Source of the DNA: Phoronis australis | Lineage: Eukaryota > Phoronida > Phoronidae | Direction of reading: 5' to 3' | NCBI GenBank assembly: GCA_002633005.1 | Contig: NMRA01000516.1 | Span: 138,562 to 202,561, forward strand | DNA: 64,000 nt | Shown: in pieces, positions 13,701-25,196 of the stretch | Numbering within the stretch: position 1 is the stretch's first letter | Layout: each line of letters begins with the position of its first letter | Translations under genes and position numbers: made by a program | The notes under the pieces: model-generated | Database searches by the model: none | What the model was told of the DNA's origin: nothing | Seen by the model: the letters and a program-made list of their open reading frames with translations, nothing else

Positions 13701-16700
13701 CATGTGCTAATTGACATGAAACTTATTTTTAATTCGATTGGTGATTATTCGAGCAAAATATTAGCGAATACACTACCCTTTAATTGTTGACGTTAAGAGT
13801 GGCACTTGGCAATAACTTCGATGGGACCGAAGTTGACCGTTCATACTGCACCGCAGCATCGACGCTCTGCTGTAAAATCCACCTGTTTAGTGGGAAGTTT
13901 AGTGGTGCTGTTAACTTTGATCCAGTCCGAAGTTAATCGTTCATACTGACTGCAACTCCCCAAAAGATCAACGCGTAGACGTTGCTAAGAAAGGCGCTTT
14001 TTAGGATGACTTTATTACTTGTGTCTTACACTGGTTGATTTTTTGCAGCAGTAAAGAAGAAGCTGATTCCATTGGGAAAGCTCTTGTCAGCACAATGTTG
14101 TGTCCTCTTGTGTCTATCACTTATGGCTATGAGAGAGCTGCATCAAGCCAGATCTGATTTTCAACAAATGGGAAAGTCAGAACAGCGACAATGGATCCTA
14201 AATTACTTGCGCACACATTCTACGTGGAATAAAAGATCGCTCTGTATGGATTATTCTTATATGATTGGAACCACACAACTGTGCCTTCTTGGATGGAGGA
14301 CAGCACTTGGTATCTCCCAAAGCACATTTAGACGGATCAAAAGCAAGTTTGAGAGTAAGATTATTATGGTACTATATCAAGACAGTGCTGTTAAAACAAA
14401 TTGTTTGAGTTCTCAAATTGTTTTTTTTTAAATATGCTACATTTAAAAGGGCATTAATAGCATTTTACACTACTGACTTAATTCTTTGCATACCTTTTTG
14501 ATACTTATTGCCAACTCAAAAGAGTATTCCTTTTTTATATATTTGGAGATCACAGATGTGTACTACACTGATATGAAAATAATGTCTGGATTTAGGTTAT
14601 GTCTAGACCTTTTTCCGATATCACGAGATTAGTGTACCTTAATGAACAAAAATTTTCACACAAAATTTTGTTTCTACACAGTGTTACTACAAACTGTTCA
14701 CTAACTTTGCAGTGTTACACTGTACGCACGAAGATTGGTTCAGGTGTATGCTAGTTGGGCCTGGATTTTATTCATTATAGTTTCAGGTTAGTCACACATG
14801 ATGTACTGTTTTCCATTCTTCTGATGTTTATGTATTAAAGCAAAAAGTCAGCTACAAATTTATGTATTTTATTTTTGCTTATTGTCACAAATTGCTGAAT
14901 CATGTATATCTTAACACATCAACTGTGAATGATTTCAGATGGCCAACTGAATGGTTCTGGATATGGTGTTCGAACAAAAAGACTGCTGCCTTCGACTCAG
15001 GCATGCCTCACTTGGTTAGAGACGTATGCGCAAAGATTTGGTGACAAGATGCCTAATAACCATCAGATACATCTTCCCAGCTGCCTAACCAAGCGTTGCC
15101 TGTATCAACAAATGGTTGCAGAACTCAGTGACCAAAATATAGATGCATGTTCTGAACCTCATTTCTACAAATTGTGGAAAAACAACTTAAAACACATAGC
15201 TATTCCAAAGGTAACACCTTTTTCATGAAACATCAATTTTACAAAAAGCTTTTTACCTGTCAACCACTCGGTTCTCCACATGATTGCAATTTTTATAGAG
15301 TTATGCCCATGATAAATTCACTTTGGGGTAATCCTAAGTGCAAAAATTGACCCTTTTCTCGATATTAAAGACTTACTGTATTGAACAAAAGTTTTAAAAC
15401 GTGTAAGACATGTAATCACTAAAATACTAGAAGTTGTATGTCAATTCGCAATGGACATGTTAATATCTAGTATTTGTCTTCTAGGAAAATCGCTTTGCGA
15501 AATGCGACGGCTGCACTAAAATTAAATCAAAGCTGGAAAAAACAAAAGATAAGAAGAAAAGGGAATACCTACGAAGAAGACGGGAAATGCATCTTATGAA
15601 ACAAAAGTAAGTTGGGTGCAGTGTAACTTAACATAATCATCCAGGTTGGTGGCAGTGGTTGGCTAAATGTCTTTCCCTTTTACTTTTTAATGTCAATGCT
15701 CAGTTCTACCTTCATTACTTCTTGGAGAATTTCAGCTACCTAATCCCACACAATTTCCTTGCCACTTAATAAGAAACAAAAGCACTGCTTGCACTGGTTT
15801 ATGAAATAGCTTTCATCAGTACAACTGCCTGGGTGTATTTGATTACTCGAGAAATGCTGACTCAAGAAAGTTCTTTTAATAGACCTGTGCTTAGCTTAAT
15901 GTAATGCCTTGTACAAAATATTACTTAGAAAATTCAGTCTTTATGAGAAACCACCTCATTTGCACTACCATGCCAGGCACTTGACTTACTATAATAAATC
16001 ACATCTCTTACAGCACAGAGAGGAGAAAGTATTACAAACACTCCACAAAAGCCAGATGCAACAATCGAAAATACATGTCCATGATCATAGATGGCATGGA
16101 TCAAAAGAAAACTTACTTGCCGTGGTTCAAGCGCACCAGCAAATTCCTAAGCAGTATGTGGAAACTGAAGGTTCATGTGACAGGAGTTATTGTGCATGGA
16201 ATATTAGTGTACGGATATTTTGATTTAGGACAGTGGGGACAGGGTCCCAATGTCACGGCCAATTTACTTTTGATGACATTGTGCACTCTTCGTGACAGTT
16301 TGCCACCAGTGCTCTACTTACAAATGGACAACTGCTACAGAGAAAATAAGAATGTGTATATTCTAGGACTGTGTGCTCTGCTCATAGAATTACGTATTTT
16401 CCAAAAGATAAAAATTGGATTTCTGATGGTTGGGCACACTCATGAGGATGTTGATCAGGTGTTCTCAAGGTTTTCTTCATATTTACATAAGCATTCTGCC
16501 CTAACAATAACTAAGTTGATGAATGCTTTTCGCAACTCATTCAGTCCTGAGCCCAAAACGAAATATGTAACACAAATGTATAATATTACTGACTGGCTCA
16601 GGCCACATCTAAACAAGATTAGGTTTCACTCCGTGCCACATCAATTCAAATTTCGATTAGACGAGACTGGGCGATGTATGCTGTTTGCCAAAAAGTGGTC

Positions 16701-18850
16701 ATCAGACAAGAAGTGGCTTCCTTGTGACTATAACGAAAGTGATGGCAAATACCTGTTGAAGTCTGTTCCAGAGGGATCACCAGCACTTTTGCAGCCCAAC
16801 TTTGACAAGATCGATTTTGACAGACTTAAGCATGCTGTTAGTTCATCGTACATTTACATGAACCACGAAGAAGACAAAGAATGGTGGAAGGAATGGTTTG
16901 ATGAGATGGATGATGCTATGGACAGTAAGTCAAAAGTCAACATCTGTTTTTTTAAATGTGCTTCAATGGTATTTTGCTGACATTGAGTCCAATCTCAAAA
17001 ATACTGAGAAGAAATATGGTGAGGTGAACCTTATTTTTGTCCACTTGTAAAGTCCGTGAGCACCATTCTTCCATCAATAATAACCCCAACAAACAATCAC
17101 TAGCTCAACAGTAATTTCCATAATCATATGAATATACATATCTGCTGGAGTCATGATAACCATGGTTAATGGTTATTTTTTGTGATGCATTACGAAGAGT
17201 AGTCAGTCGAAGTATAGTTACATTTACCATGAAAATGTGTCCCGGTAACGGTGTCTTCATTCAGTCGAGTTAAGAGGTGGTCTGTAGTGTTCCAACTCTT
17301 TGAGGGCTGAAAACCCTTTAGCTATCTGAGGCGTTTATTAGGGCTATTCACTTTGTAGAAACAGAAGTGAAGTCCTATCATAGCAATAAAAATTTTGAGG
17401 CAAAGAAAAAATGGCCTGGTTTTGATTTTGCCTTTCGACTGGCTACACGAATGAAAATGCACCTTTCATAAAAACTCACAAATTTCTCGTGGGTTTACAT
17501 TTCAGATACTGTTGAAAGAGATGATCAACAGTGGTACTTGAACTCAATTTTGTCAGCAAAAAGTAATGCTGGCCATTCTGAGATTGAAACGTCAGACCAT
17601 GAAAGCATTTCAGGACTCTCCGACTTTGATGAAGAAGATAATCCGATGCGTCCAGTAAGTTTTGTTATTGAGCATGTAGCTAGCTAAGCGAATCTAGAAA
17701 TAGTTCAAAGTGACATATCCTTTCACATGGAGGAGGAACATTCTTTCGGTGACAATAATTTTTGTCCAAGTGCAAAGGTCATTTACAGCAAGCATGCACA
17801 ATATACTTCTTAGACATTTTTAGGCTTCTAAGAGTCACTTTGAAATGTTCAAGTGATTACGACAATTTCAAAATGTTAAACATCATTCAATGATAGAATA
17901 GTAATTCATCATCCTCATGCTTGCAGTGCCTTTTAGCTTGTTACATAGACTTAGACACAAATATTCAGTAATGTATCGTATTCAACAGATTAATTCCCGA
18001 GTTGTTTTATCTGAATACTCAAAATCAGGGAAGGGCCTTAATTGAAGCATGGGATTTAGTAGTTTGAGGTGATACATTAGGTTGACCATCTGTCAATAGC
18101 TGCATAAATGAAAGTCATCTTGCCTGCAAGAATAAGAAACGAGTCAGACACTAAGAATTTCACAAATTCGTGCTTTTGTTGCTCTGGATAGAAATTAGCA
18201 ATTTCAAACATATGGTGTTTCCAACTATAAAAAAACTAATAACCTAATAGAGATGCATACAACTAAAGGTAACTATTGTAGTGAAAACTTGAAAAATGAG
18301 ATAACAGGCATTAAACAGGACACTGGTGTGTATCCAGACTACTAAGATACAATTGCATGTTTTAAGAATTGCCTGTGGGTATGGGTGTGTCTATGTTTGA
18401 GTCAGGTAAGTGTAAAATTGAATTTTGAATGATGATTTACCTTTACAATTCCTCAGGAAGTCATTTTGTATTTTACAGCTTTTACTCGGAAGCTCAACAA
18501 GCAATAAACATGTCATCCGCAGCGAAACTGTTCAAGTTTCGCCAATTAAACAGGGAGACATGTGTTTGCTAGATATCGAAGAGGAACGTAGTTATTGGCC
18601 ACAAGTGGCTGAAGTGATGGAAGTGGAAGGGGACAATATCGTAATAAAATGGTACCGAGGGTCCCTGACCACTTCATTTAGTGTCCTCACTAGACCAGTA
18701 AAAGGGTGCCGAGGAAAACGTGAACCATGGACCGAGACAATCAATAAAAATGTAGTGTGGTACAATGGCTTTAAGCTGACTCGAAAACAAAACCTTCCCA
18801 AGGATGTAAGAGAAAGATTGAGGGAGTATGAGATGGACTTGGAAAATTAA
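7900..18850 (+). CDS. DDE/RNase H-like transposase, DUF7869-like (9 exons, 817 aa)
   Basis: Exons: 7900-7996, 9942-10055, 13256-13366, 14049-14354, 14939-15210, 15485-15606, 16014-16924, 17506-17654 and 18479-18850. All have GT-AG borders and matching phases, giving 2454 coding bases. Order along the protein: an acidic Ser/Asp-rich start; an AT-hook-like GRGRPVG (about 73-79) followed by a second Ser/Asp/Glu run; an alpha-helical region; a CDGC element (307-310) before a Lys/Arg-rich helix; then the catalytic-type core. The core shows IIDGMDQ (D367, D370), QMDNCYRENKN (D446) and GHTHEDVDQ (E485, D486, D488), the spacing expected for an RNase H fold. I recognise this pattern as that of DUF7869 proteins. 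Exon 9 has an SH3/chromo-like stretch (GDMCLL...YWPQVAEV...IVIKWYRG). An intact frame argues for recent activity. The family name is from memory. Confidence 0.85.
10659..10703. repeat. (GT)n microsatellite
   Basis: An uninterrupted GT dinucleotide run of about 22 units lies in intron 2 of the transposase gene. Mixed TGCG/TGCA sequence precedes it. Confidence 0.95.
13505..14008. mobile_element. MITE-like insert in intron 3 of the transposase (copy 1)
   Basis: This stretch is similar, in reverse complement, to 25197-25693. Shared landmarks include GGTCTCAGCAGAGCG, GTTCATACTG, GGTGATTATTCGAGCAAAA and an end resembling GCTAAGAAAGG. It is about 0.5 kb with no open frame, so it is a nonautonomous element. 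Its ends are more decayed than those of copy 2. Confidence 0.65.
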
Positions 18851-19163
18851 AGGGGACCAGTGGTAGTTTATGTAACATCTTTATCTATTTTCCATTTTTT
18901 ATGTTACACTGAAATATGACCCGTAAATCAGGATCCTCTCTGAACTGCTTACTTTATGTGATTGGTTGAGTCAGTTTGTCTAATAGCAAGTTCAAGAAAA
19001 ATGTATTTGTATGTAAGTAACACTTCTTTTATTCAATCTATTAAGCATTTTTGATTGTATCCAATATCATGGTAAATAGAAGTCTGTGTTCTTTAAATTT
19101 GTGGTTAACAGCAGAGGGCTTTTCAGTCTTGTCGTGTTGTTTTTGACAAGTTTTCACTAGCAT

Positions 19164-19169
19164 AATAAA
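19164..19169 (+). terminator. AATAAA polyadenylation signal of the transposase gene
   Basis: The first well-placed AATAAA after the stop codon at 18850 is about 310 bases downstream. It lies before the right terminal inverted repeat begins, so the transcript would end inside the element. Confidence 0.55.
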
Positions 19170-19454
19170 GACCTTTTAATTACATGTTGCTAGTTTTTCA
19201 TCACTATTTGGTGAGAGTACCAAACCTGGCAAGAGAATGTGCACAAGACTGGGCAATAGGCATTAGGTTTGCCTACCAAAAATTTTAGTTGTGTGCACCA
19301 AGATGAAATTCACTGACAGTCTAAACTTGGGTTTATTCATCAAAGTAGTCCAAGAGTTGTTTCTAATCTCAGGCAAGCAACTGATAAATGACTGGGTACT
19401 GCTGAAAGTAAGTTGGCTGAATGAGCATGGCACAAATAATTCTCATTGTAACTA

Positions 19455-20066
19455 ATTTACACCCAAATCCATTGTGACTATGCTCAGGTATGCCAAAAAT
19501 TCATTTTGGTGTTTACCTACAATTGCAGTTTGGAATTTTGGGTGAATAGGTGCAGGCAAAATGATTTGGGCTGTACCCAAATCCTGAAAACTGAATGCAC
19601 AAACAATTTGATGAGTACACCCAAAATGACTTGGATGTACCCAGAGCTGGAGAGCTGAATACACAAACACAATTTTTGAGTACACCCAAAACCATTTGGG
19701 GTGTTCCCAGAGCCTGAGAGCTGAATATGCAAATGCAATTTTATGAGTACACCCAAAATGATTTGGGGTGTACCCAGAGGTGAGAGATGAATACACAAAC
19801 GGAATTTTATGAGTACACCCAAAATGATTTGGGGTGTACCTAGAGGTGAGAGCTGAATACACATTCGGAATTTTATGAGTACACCCAAAATGATTTGGGG
19901 TGTACCTAAACCAGACTAGATGAAGCCAAGTCGTGCAAGGCCATTCAGGTATACCCTAAACTTCACGTGACTGTGAGCTCTTTCACAAGGCTACCTGAAA
20001 CCCTGCACAATTTAATTTTCTTATCAATTGTTCATTTCCATGATAAAAGTTCATTTGAAATAATAA
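19455..20066 (-). repeat. Right terminal inverted repeat of the giant transposon
   Basis: This is the reverse complement of the left end. It holds five ~66-bp palindrome units, starting near 19613, 19679, 19746, 19811 and 19878, one more than the left repeat. The units nearest the outer end match the left copy best. The inner units vary, which suggests array turnover after the two ends were established. The bases after 20066 (CATGTTAAGAG) have no counterpart at the left because the window begins there. Confidence 0.9.
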
Positions 20067-20630
20067 CATGTTAAGAGTGATTCAACGTTTGTCATAACTT
20101 TGAGTTCATGTTGATTTTGCAGCCCAAACCTCTACACACAATGTCTTATCCTCATTCAAGCTGACACAAAATGTGAGTTGATCCAAAAACTACAATTATG
20201 AATTAATATACTACTGAAGATGAGAGGCGTTCCAACTTCATATACTACCTGCATAGTCAACAGTTTCTACCGACTCTTGTTTTCTGTTACAAACAAACTT
20301 ACCTGGTAAAAGAAAGACCATTTGCAAGAAAAGTTTATCAAGCCACTGTCAACCAGAGTACATACATACCAAACTTCTGTTAGAGCTGCACCACACTCGA
20401 AAACCATACTTCATAAGTGCTCTCCTGACACAACTGCACTCTCTGACAGCTAAACCAACTCTAGCTCAGTATTTGGATATTTGAATAGGCAGTGAAAACT
20501 TTTGTTGCATATTCTTTGATGTTATTAAGGTAACATGTTTAGTCATTCAAATTGGGTGATTACCTCCCAGTGGCCTTTCAGAACTGCCAAGCATTTAAAT
20601 TGTATCTTTATTGAAGAGTTCTATCATATT
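20067..20630. other. Flank of the giant transposon; no feature recognised
   Basis: This ordinary AT-rich sequence lies between the transposon end and the 31-bp tandem array. I searched the minus strand for a CCP exon to complete gene A and saw no GDLVVSY-type motif or cysteine pattern. Confidence 0.5.
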
Positions 20631-20631
20631 T

Positions 20632-20955
20632 TACACGTTCGACATGTTAGCGTGTAAAATTTTACATGGATCACACCGTAGCATGTCACATTTTACACGT
20701 TTGATATGCTAGCGTTTCCAAAAAAATTTACACGTTTGACACGTTAACGTGGCAAATTTTACATGTTTGACATGCTAACGTGGCAAATTTTACACGTTTG
20801 ACATGCTAACGTGGCAAATTTTACACGTTTGACATGCTAACGTGGCAAATTATACACGCTAGCGTGTCATGTTTTTACACGATTTTCACGTTGACGTGGC
20901 AATTTTGACACGTATTACACATTTTTTTACACGTTTGACACGCTCAAAAGCGTGC
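20632..20955. repeat. 31-bp tandem repeat array (ACACG...TGCTAACGTGGC)
   Basis: About ten units resemble TTTACACGTTTGACATGC followed by TAACGTGGCAAA. The central units are nearly identical and the outer ones degenerate. Each unit contains opposed ACACG and ACGTG words. The array is not coding. Confidence 0.85.
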
Positions 20956-20959
20956 CAAA

Positions 20960-22230
20960 AAAAAATTCTCACCCGGGTCATTTCCTTCATAGTCACGAAG
21001 TAACACAAAGTATACACCTGAAGACCTATGAAAATACAGAGGTTAATGTAAAATACTAAAATTGCCACTACCGGCATACCGGTAGTCAAAATCATCCTAA
21101 AGTCGTCATCATCCGTTGTCAACATCACATAAATGCTAAATTTAGTAAAGATCCTGCAAACGGTTTGGGAGATACAGCCATGCGCGCAAAAAAAACTGCC
21201 ACTAGGAGGCGCCCCAGTAATCAAAGTCATGGGAAATTCAGCGTCAACCATCCTCTTCATAGTAAGAACATACATGCCAATTTTCACAATCATACTTAGA
21301 GCGGTTTGGTTGATAGAGGGGTGGACGCCAAAAAACAGACTCAAGAACAGTAAAAATGGCCACTGGGTGTCGCAAACTAGGTCGAATCCATCCAAAAACG
21401 GGAGGATAGCGTCATCGCACTAATAGGTGCCTACATACCCAATTTCATGAAAATCCGTGAAGATACAGATCTAAACGTAAAAAATAAAATTGCCACTAGG
21501 GGGCACACTGGTATGCGGATCCGTGCAAAAGTCATCATCGTCTGCTTTTAACATCATATAAATATACTTATTAAATTTCGTAAAGATCCTACGAACGGTT
21601 TAGGACATACAGCCATAGGTGCAAAAAAATAAAACTGCCACTAGGAGGCGCCACAGTAGTCGAAATTGTCAGAAAATCATCGTCAACGGTCCTCTACATT
21701 AGTAAGCATATACATGCCAATTTTCACAATCATCCTTAGAGCGGTTTGGTTGATAGAGGGGTGGACGCACAAAAACAGACTCGAAAACAATAAAAACGGC
21801 CACTAGGTGGCGCAAACTATGTCGAATCCATCTGAAAACGAGAGGATAGTGTCATCTCACTAATAGGTGCCTACATACCAAATTTCATGAAAATCCGTTC
21901 AGGACTTTTGAAGATACAAAGGTAAGCGCAAAAAAATAAAAATGCCACTAGGGGACACACCGGTAGTCGGATCCATCCAAAAGTTCGCACATGCCGTCCC
22001 ATTCATGAATGGAACATATGTGCCAAATTTCATGAACATATGTCAAAGGATTTGGAGATAGAGCAGTGGACGCCGGCCGGACGTCGCCCGTACGGACGGA
22101 GATGACGGCATAATGCGTCCACATATAAATATGTGGGCGCATAAAAAATGTCACTAGGAGGTAAAGCAGTACTTGAATCAGACAGAAACTCATTGCCATC
22201 TGTTGTCAGTTTCATAACAACAAATCACAT
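20960..22230 (+). repeat. Dispersed repeat with an array of CTCF-like cores (copy 1)
   Basis: A block of about 450 bp is repeated nearly three times. It recurs in the second copy at 60135-61690. CCACTAGG(G/T/A)GGC words, all on the plus strand, are at 21198-21213, 21359-21373 (changed), 21492-21506, 21637-21656, 21799-21813 and 21943-21957, with a weaker one near 22147. The end carries a GGACG-rich minisatellite and a TCCACATA...TATGTGGGCGCATAA palindrome. The short frames in it are not genes. Confidence 0.8.
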
Positions 22231-22338
22231 CACCTGATTAAGATCCTACAAGGTGTTTCAAAGACAAAGCAGCAGGAACACCACAGAGAGATGACACCTT
22301 GCCTAAAAGGCTTAACACATAGGTGAGATAAAACATAC

Positions 22339-23833
22339 CACATGGACTCTCATCAAAGCCGCTGGGACAGTCCTTGACACCATCACATCGCAGTTTTTCT
22401 GGCAAATAGTTGAGGGAGCAGTTGAATGTGTCTGTGCACTTGGGCTCTAGACAGAAACCACAGGTACGTGGGCAGTTGTCCATCATCAGCTGTCTAAAGT
22501 CCTCTTTACCACATAACCCCACAGCATGAAATTGTGCACACTTAGACGTATTAGCATCAACACAAGGATTCACAGTTGTCCCAGAAAAGGAAGTCGTGTT
22601 GCCATCTCTTGTGGACATAGGTGCTGTGGACCCTACTGACCTTATAGTGCTGACCTGCTCTGCAGTAAACATGGAACTACAAAACTGGCATGTTAAAGCA
22701 CAATTGTCCTTCATCACTTGAAATAAACTTGGGTTGGAACAATGGCCGTGACTTGAATATAGCCTGCACAGAGTTTGGGGATAACTGTCAGAGCACGTGC
22801 TGGAAGTACTAACCACAGTTTTAGGAGTAGTCATAACAGCACGACTTTCTTCACACAAATCACAACTGGATGGACACGCTTGCAGCATCTGAGGTTTCTG
22901 CTTGGGATCTTTGCAGTATCCATTCTTTACATAAATCTCACATGTTGAGGGATGGAGAGAATCTGAGCAACTAAGTGGAGTTGTTGCACCGCAAAAGCCA
23001 CAAGTGAGAGAGCAGTACTCTCTCATGAACATCATCTGGCTGTGGCTGTTGCAATGTCCTGTTCTTGTAAACAAGTTGCACACAACAGTTTCTAGCTTGT
23101 CTCTACAGCCCGAAGGTGCCACACAGAATTTACAGGAAAGAGGACACAGAAACTGCATCTGGTTATCATTCAAACACTTGCCTTGTTCAACTAGCCTGGC
23201 ACAGGTACCCAAGTCATAGATATCCCTGCAAATGGGGACTGAACGAGTCGTTGAAAGACTATTTCTCATAGCTGAAAAACATTAAACACATGAAGCACCA
23301 AAAACCGAGTACATGAAATTACATCAATTATTATGAGAAATGAGTTCAAAAAAGTAGGAATTTGAAACAAGCAATAAATGCCATAAGCTTAGTCTGATAG
23401 GTATCAATTGTACATTAATTACAGTAGTTGACTAGTCAACACAACTTACAAAATGAGGTTAAACATTGTTGACCAACCACTAATGAGTCTAGCAATGAGG
23501 TTTATTCACTTCAGAGTGCATTAAACAGACAAATCTGAAAACTAAAACTGGTAAATCCTGATCCAGCTAAGAACAGAAGCTACCCACCATATGGTTGAAT
23601 CAATGGAATGAAGGGTAGTTGCTAAAGAGTGCCTAACACAGCCGTGAAAAGTTTTATTGATGTAACCAGTATACACTTGAACCCATTAAAATTTCATTTC
23701 GCATCGTTATCAGAATAGCCAGTATGAAAATAGATATAGAAACTGAAGAAAGCAGCTGTAATCATTTACCTGCACCATAACAAGTGCTCAAAAAGAAACA
23801 GACTGTAAACCCGATTCTGAGATATCCAAACAT
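22339..23833 (-). CDS. Gene A: secreted ShKT x5 - LDLa protein, 3' end missing
   Basis: Exon 1 (23833-23770) encodes a 21-residue signal peptide (MFGYLRIGFTVCFFL...) and ends in phase 1. Exon 2 (23271-22339) enters and leaves in phase 1. Exon 2 holds five six-cysteine ShKT modules, each ending CxxxCxFC or CxLC, then one LDL-receptor class A module. That module has CDGVKDCPSGFDE in place of CDGxxDCPDGSDE and has lost its third cysteine (Tyr instead). ShKT modules are small disulfide-linked folds used in secreted proteins, also as domains of larger proteins. By analogy with genes B and C, a terminal CCP exon should follow, but none is visible to the left. Reading through the donor adds a short non-homologous tail to 22238. 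Extracellular location is inferred from the signal peptide. No enzyme domain is seen. Confidence 0.8.
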
Positions 23834-25196
23834 GTTCCCAGTCAAGATCAAAGCAGCAAAATAGACCTTTGAACAACACAGCACAGATTAACACTTGACC
23901 AATGTAACCATCATTATCAACACTATCTAGGCTACTTGTCATTTGTGACATCACAAAAATATTATCTTGGTTACATGTAACTGCTTCCTGGAGGAGAAAC
24001 TCAGTCAGCGCATCTGACCAGAACATTATTTAGAAGTGTGACATCAATGGAATATACCTAAGTATAAAAACAAGCCATGTGAACTCAATTTACTGTAGAA
24101 GTCTCCCTGAGAAAGCTACACAACTCATAAGAATAATTTGCTTACAGAGAAGTCACACATTTCTAAAGATATGTGGGAGTGGATATAGTTGTCATGACTA
24201 CATTGTCCAGTCTGAGCAAGACCCAATTAATTATTATTACATGAACATAAACTATAGTAAGCATCTCTGCCTTTTCATTATGGTGAATTTTCAAAATGCA
24301 TTAACCATTAATTTTTTGTTAAAAATGAACACCACGAGGGTATTCAGCTGGAAAAAAAACAATCAAGGTTTTCGATTTTTAAAAAAAGATGAACTAATAT
24401 TAAGCTAAAAACTATAAACATTAAGTACGATTAAAGATAAACAACTGTGCCTATTGATATACTCAGAGGATTTACAAACGTGCCCTGGGAGGTAACCCGG
24501 ACGAGTACAGTAAAAATTTATCAACCCATTCCCTTAAGTACACAGGAGTATTAAAAATGGAATAGCGAAATATTTAAAACCATCGGTTCTTTGGGAGGTG
24601 GTCCTTGGTCAAGATAAACACAGTTTAACTTTTTAGTCATTTTGTTTTATTTAAAATGTACCAAGTCAAAACTGCTCTCCACAGCTGCAGGCTGTAACTC
24701 AGTGCAAATGCCACAGAAAACCAATTTGGGTGTAATAACAAGCATTATAATTGTTGAGACAGTAGTGCTAGTTATTACCTTTCCACTTGATTAGCTCAGA
24801 TCTACATCAATACAAAGGGCAAACCCAATACACACCATAAAATTGTCTGGGGCTAAGAGAATCTGATGGATGAAGAAAGGAATGCATAAAAAACGAACTT
24901 AGAAAAACCGTGATTATTGTACTGTAAATGACGAGTTCACCGCAATACAGCACTTTCAAATTTTCTGAGAACTTGAAATGATCCAACCTTGCTTAGATGA
25001 TTTAAGCCAATCCTCATTCTTTCACAGGTCATCTAGCGGACCTGAGCAGCTGACCAGCAATGGTGTGCTGGGAATTATCAGCTGAGTCACCTCTGCGGTC
25101 GGCAGTTGGGTCCGACAAACTGGTCACCTAGCTTAGATGATCAATTTGGATTACGCCTATCCTCAGTTAGCCATTACCAGTTTTTATGACTTAAGG
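23834..25196. other. Upstream region of gene A; no gene recognised
   Basis: This AT-rich sequence lies upstream of the gene A signal-peptide exon. It contains only short frames without domain patterns. Two similar CTTAGATGAT...CCTATCCTCA-type stretches near 24990 and 25130 flank a GC-richer patch. Confidence 0.45.

Larger units (their letters stand above)
1..20066. mobile_element. Giant two-gene DNA transposon with long terminal inverted repeats
   Basis: The first ~620 bases reappear as a reverse complement at about 19455-20066 with very few differences. Base 1 pairs with base 20066, so the left end coincides with, or lies beyond, the window edge. No target-site duplication can be read for that reason. 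Between the repeats lie two multi-exon genes that diverge from 7700-7899: a DDE-like transposase to the right and a ParB-like protein to the left. Both are open across all exons with matching splice phases. This supports an autonomous and fairly young element of at least 20 kb, which is large for a cut-and-paste transposon. The layout is seen directly. Joint mobility of the two genes is inferred from their shared boundaries. Confidence 0.88.

Noticed and set aside
20886-22215. Open frames of 60-170 codons in the CTCF-motif repeat (also 60340-61802)
   Set aside because: They overlap each other on both strands, contain ambiguous bases or frame changes between repeat copies, and have no domain.
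22238-22338. C-terminal extension of gene A beyond the donor
   Set aside because: It is not similar to anything in genes B or C and is best read as intron sequence after a good GTATGT donor.
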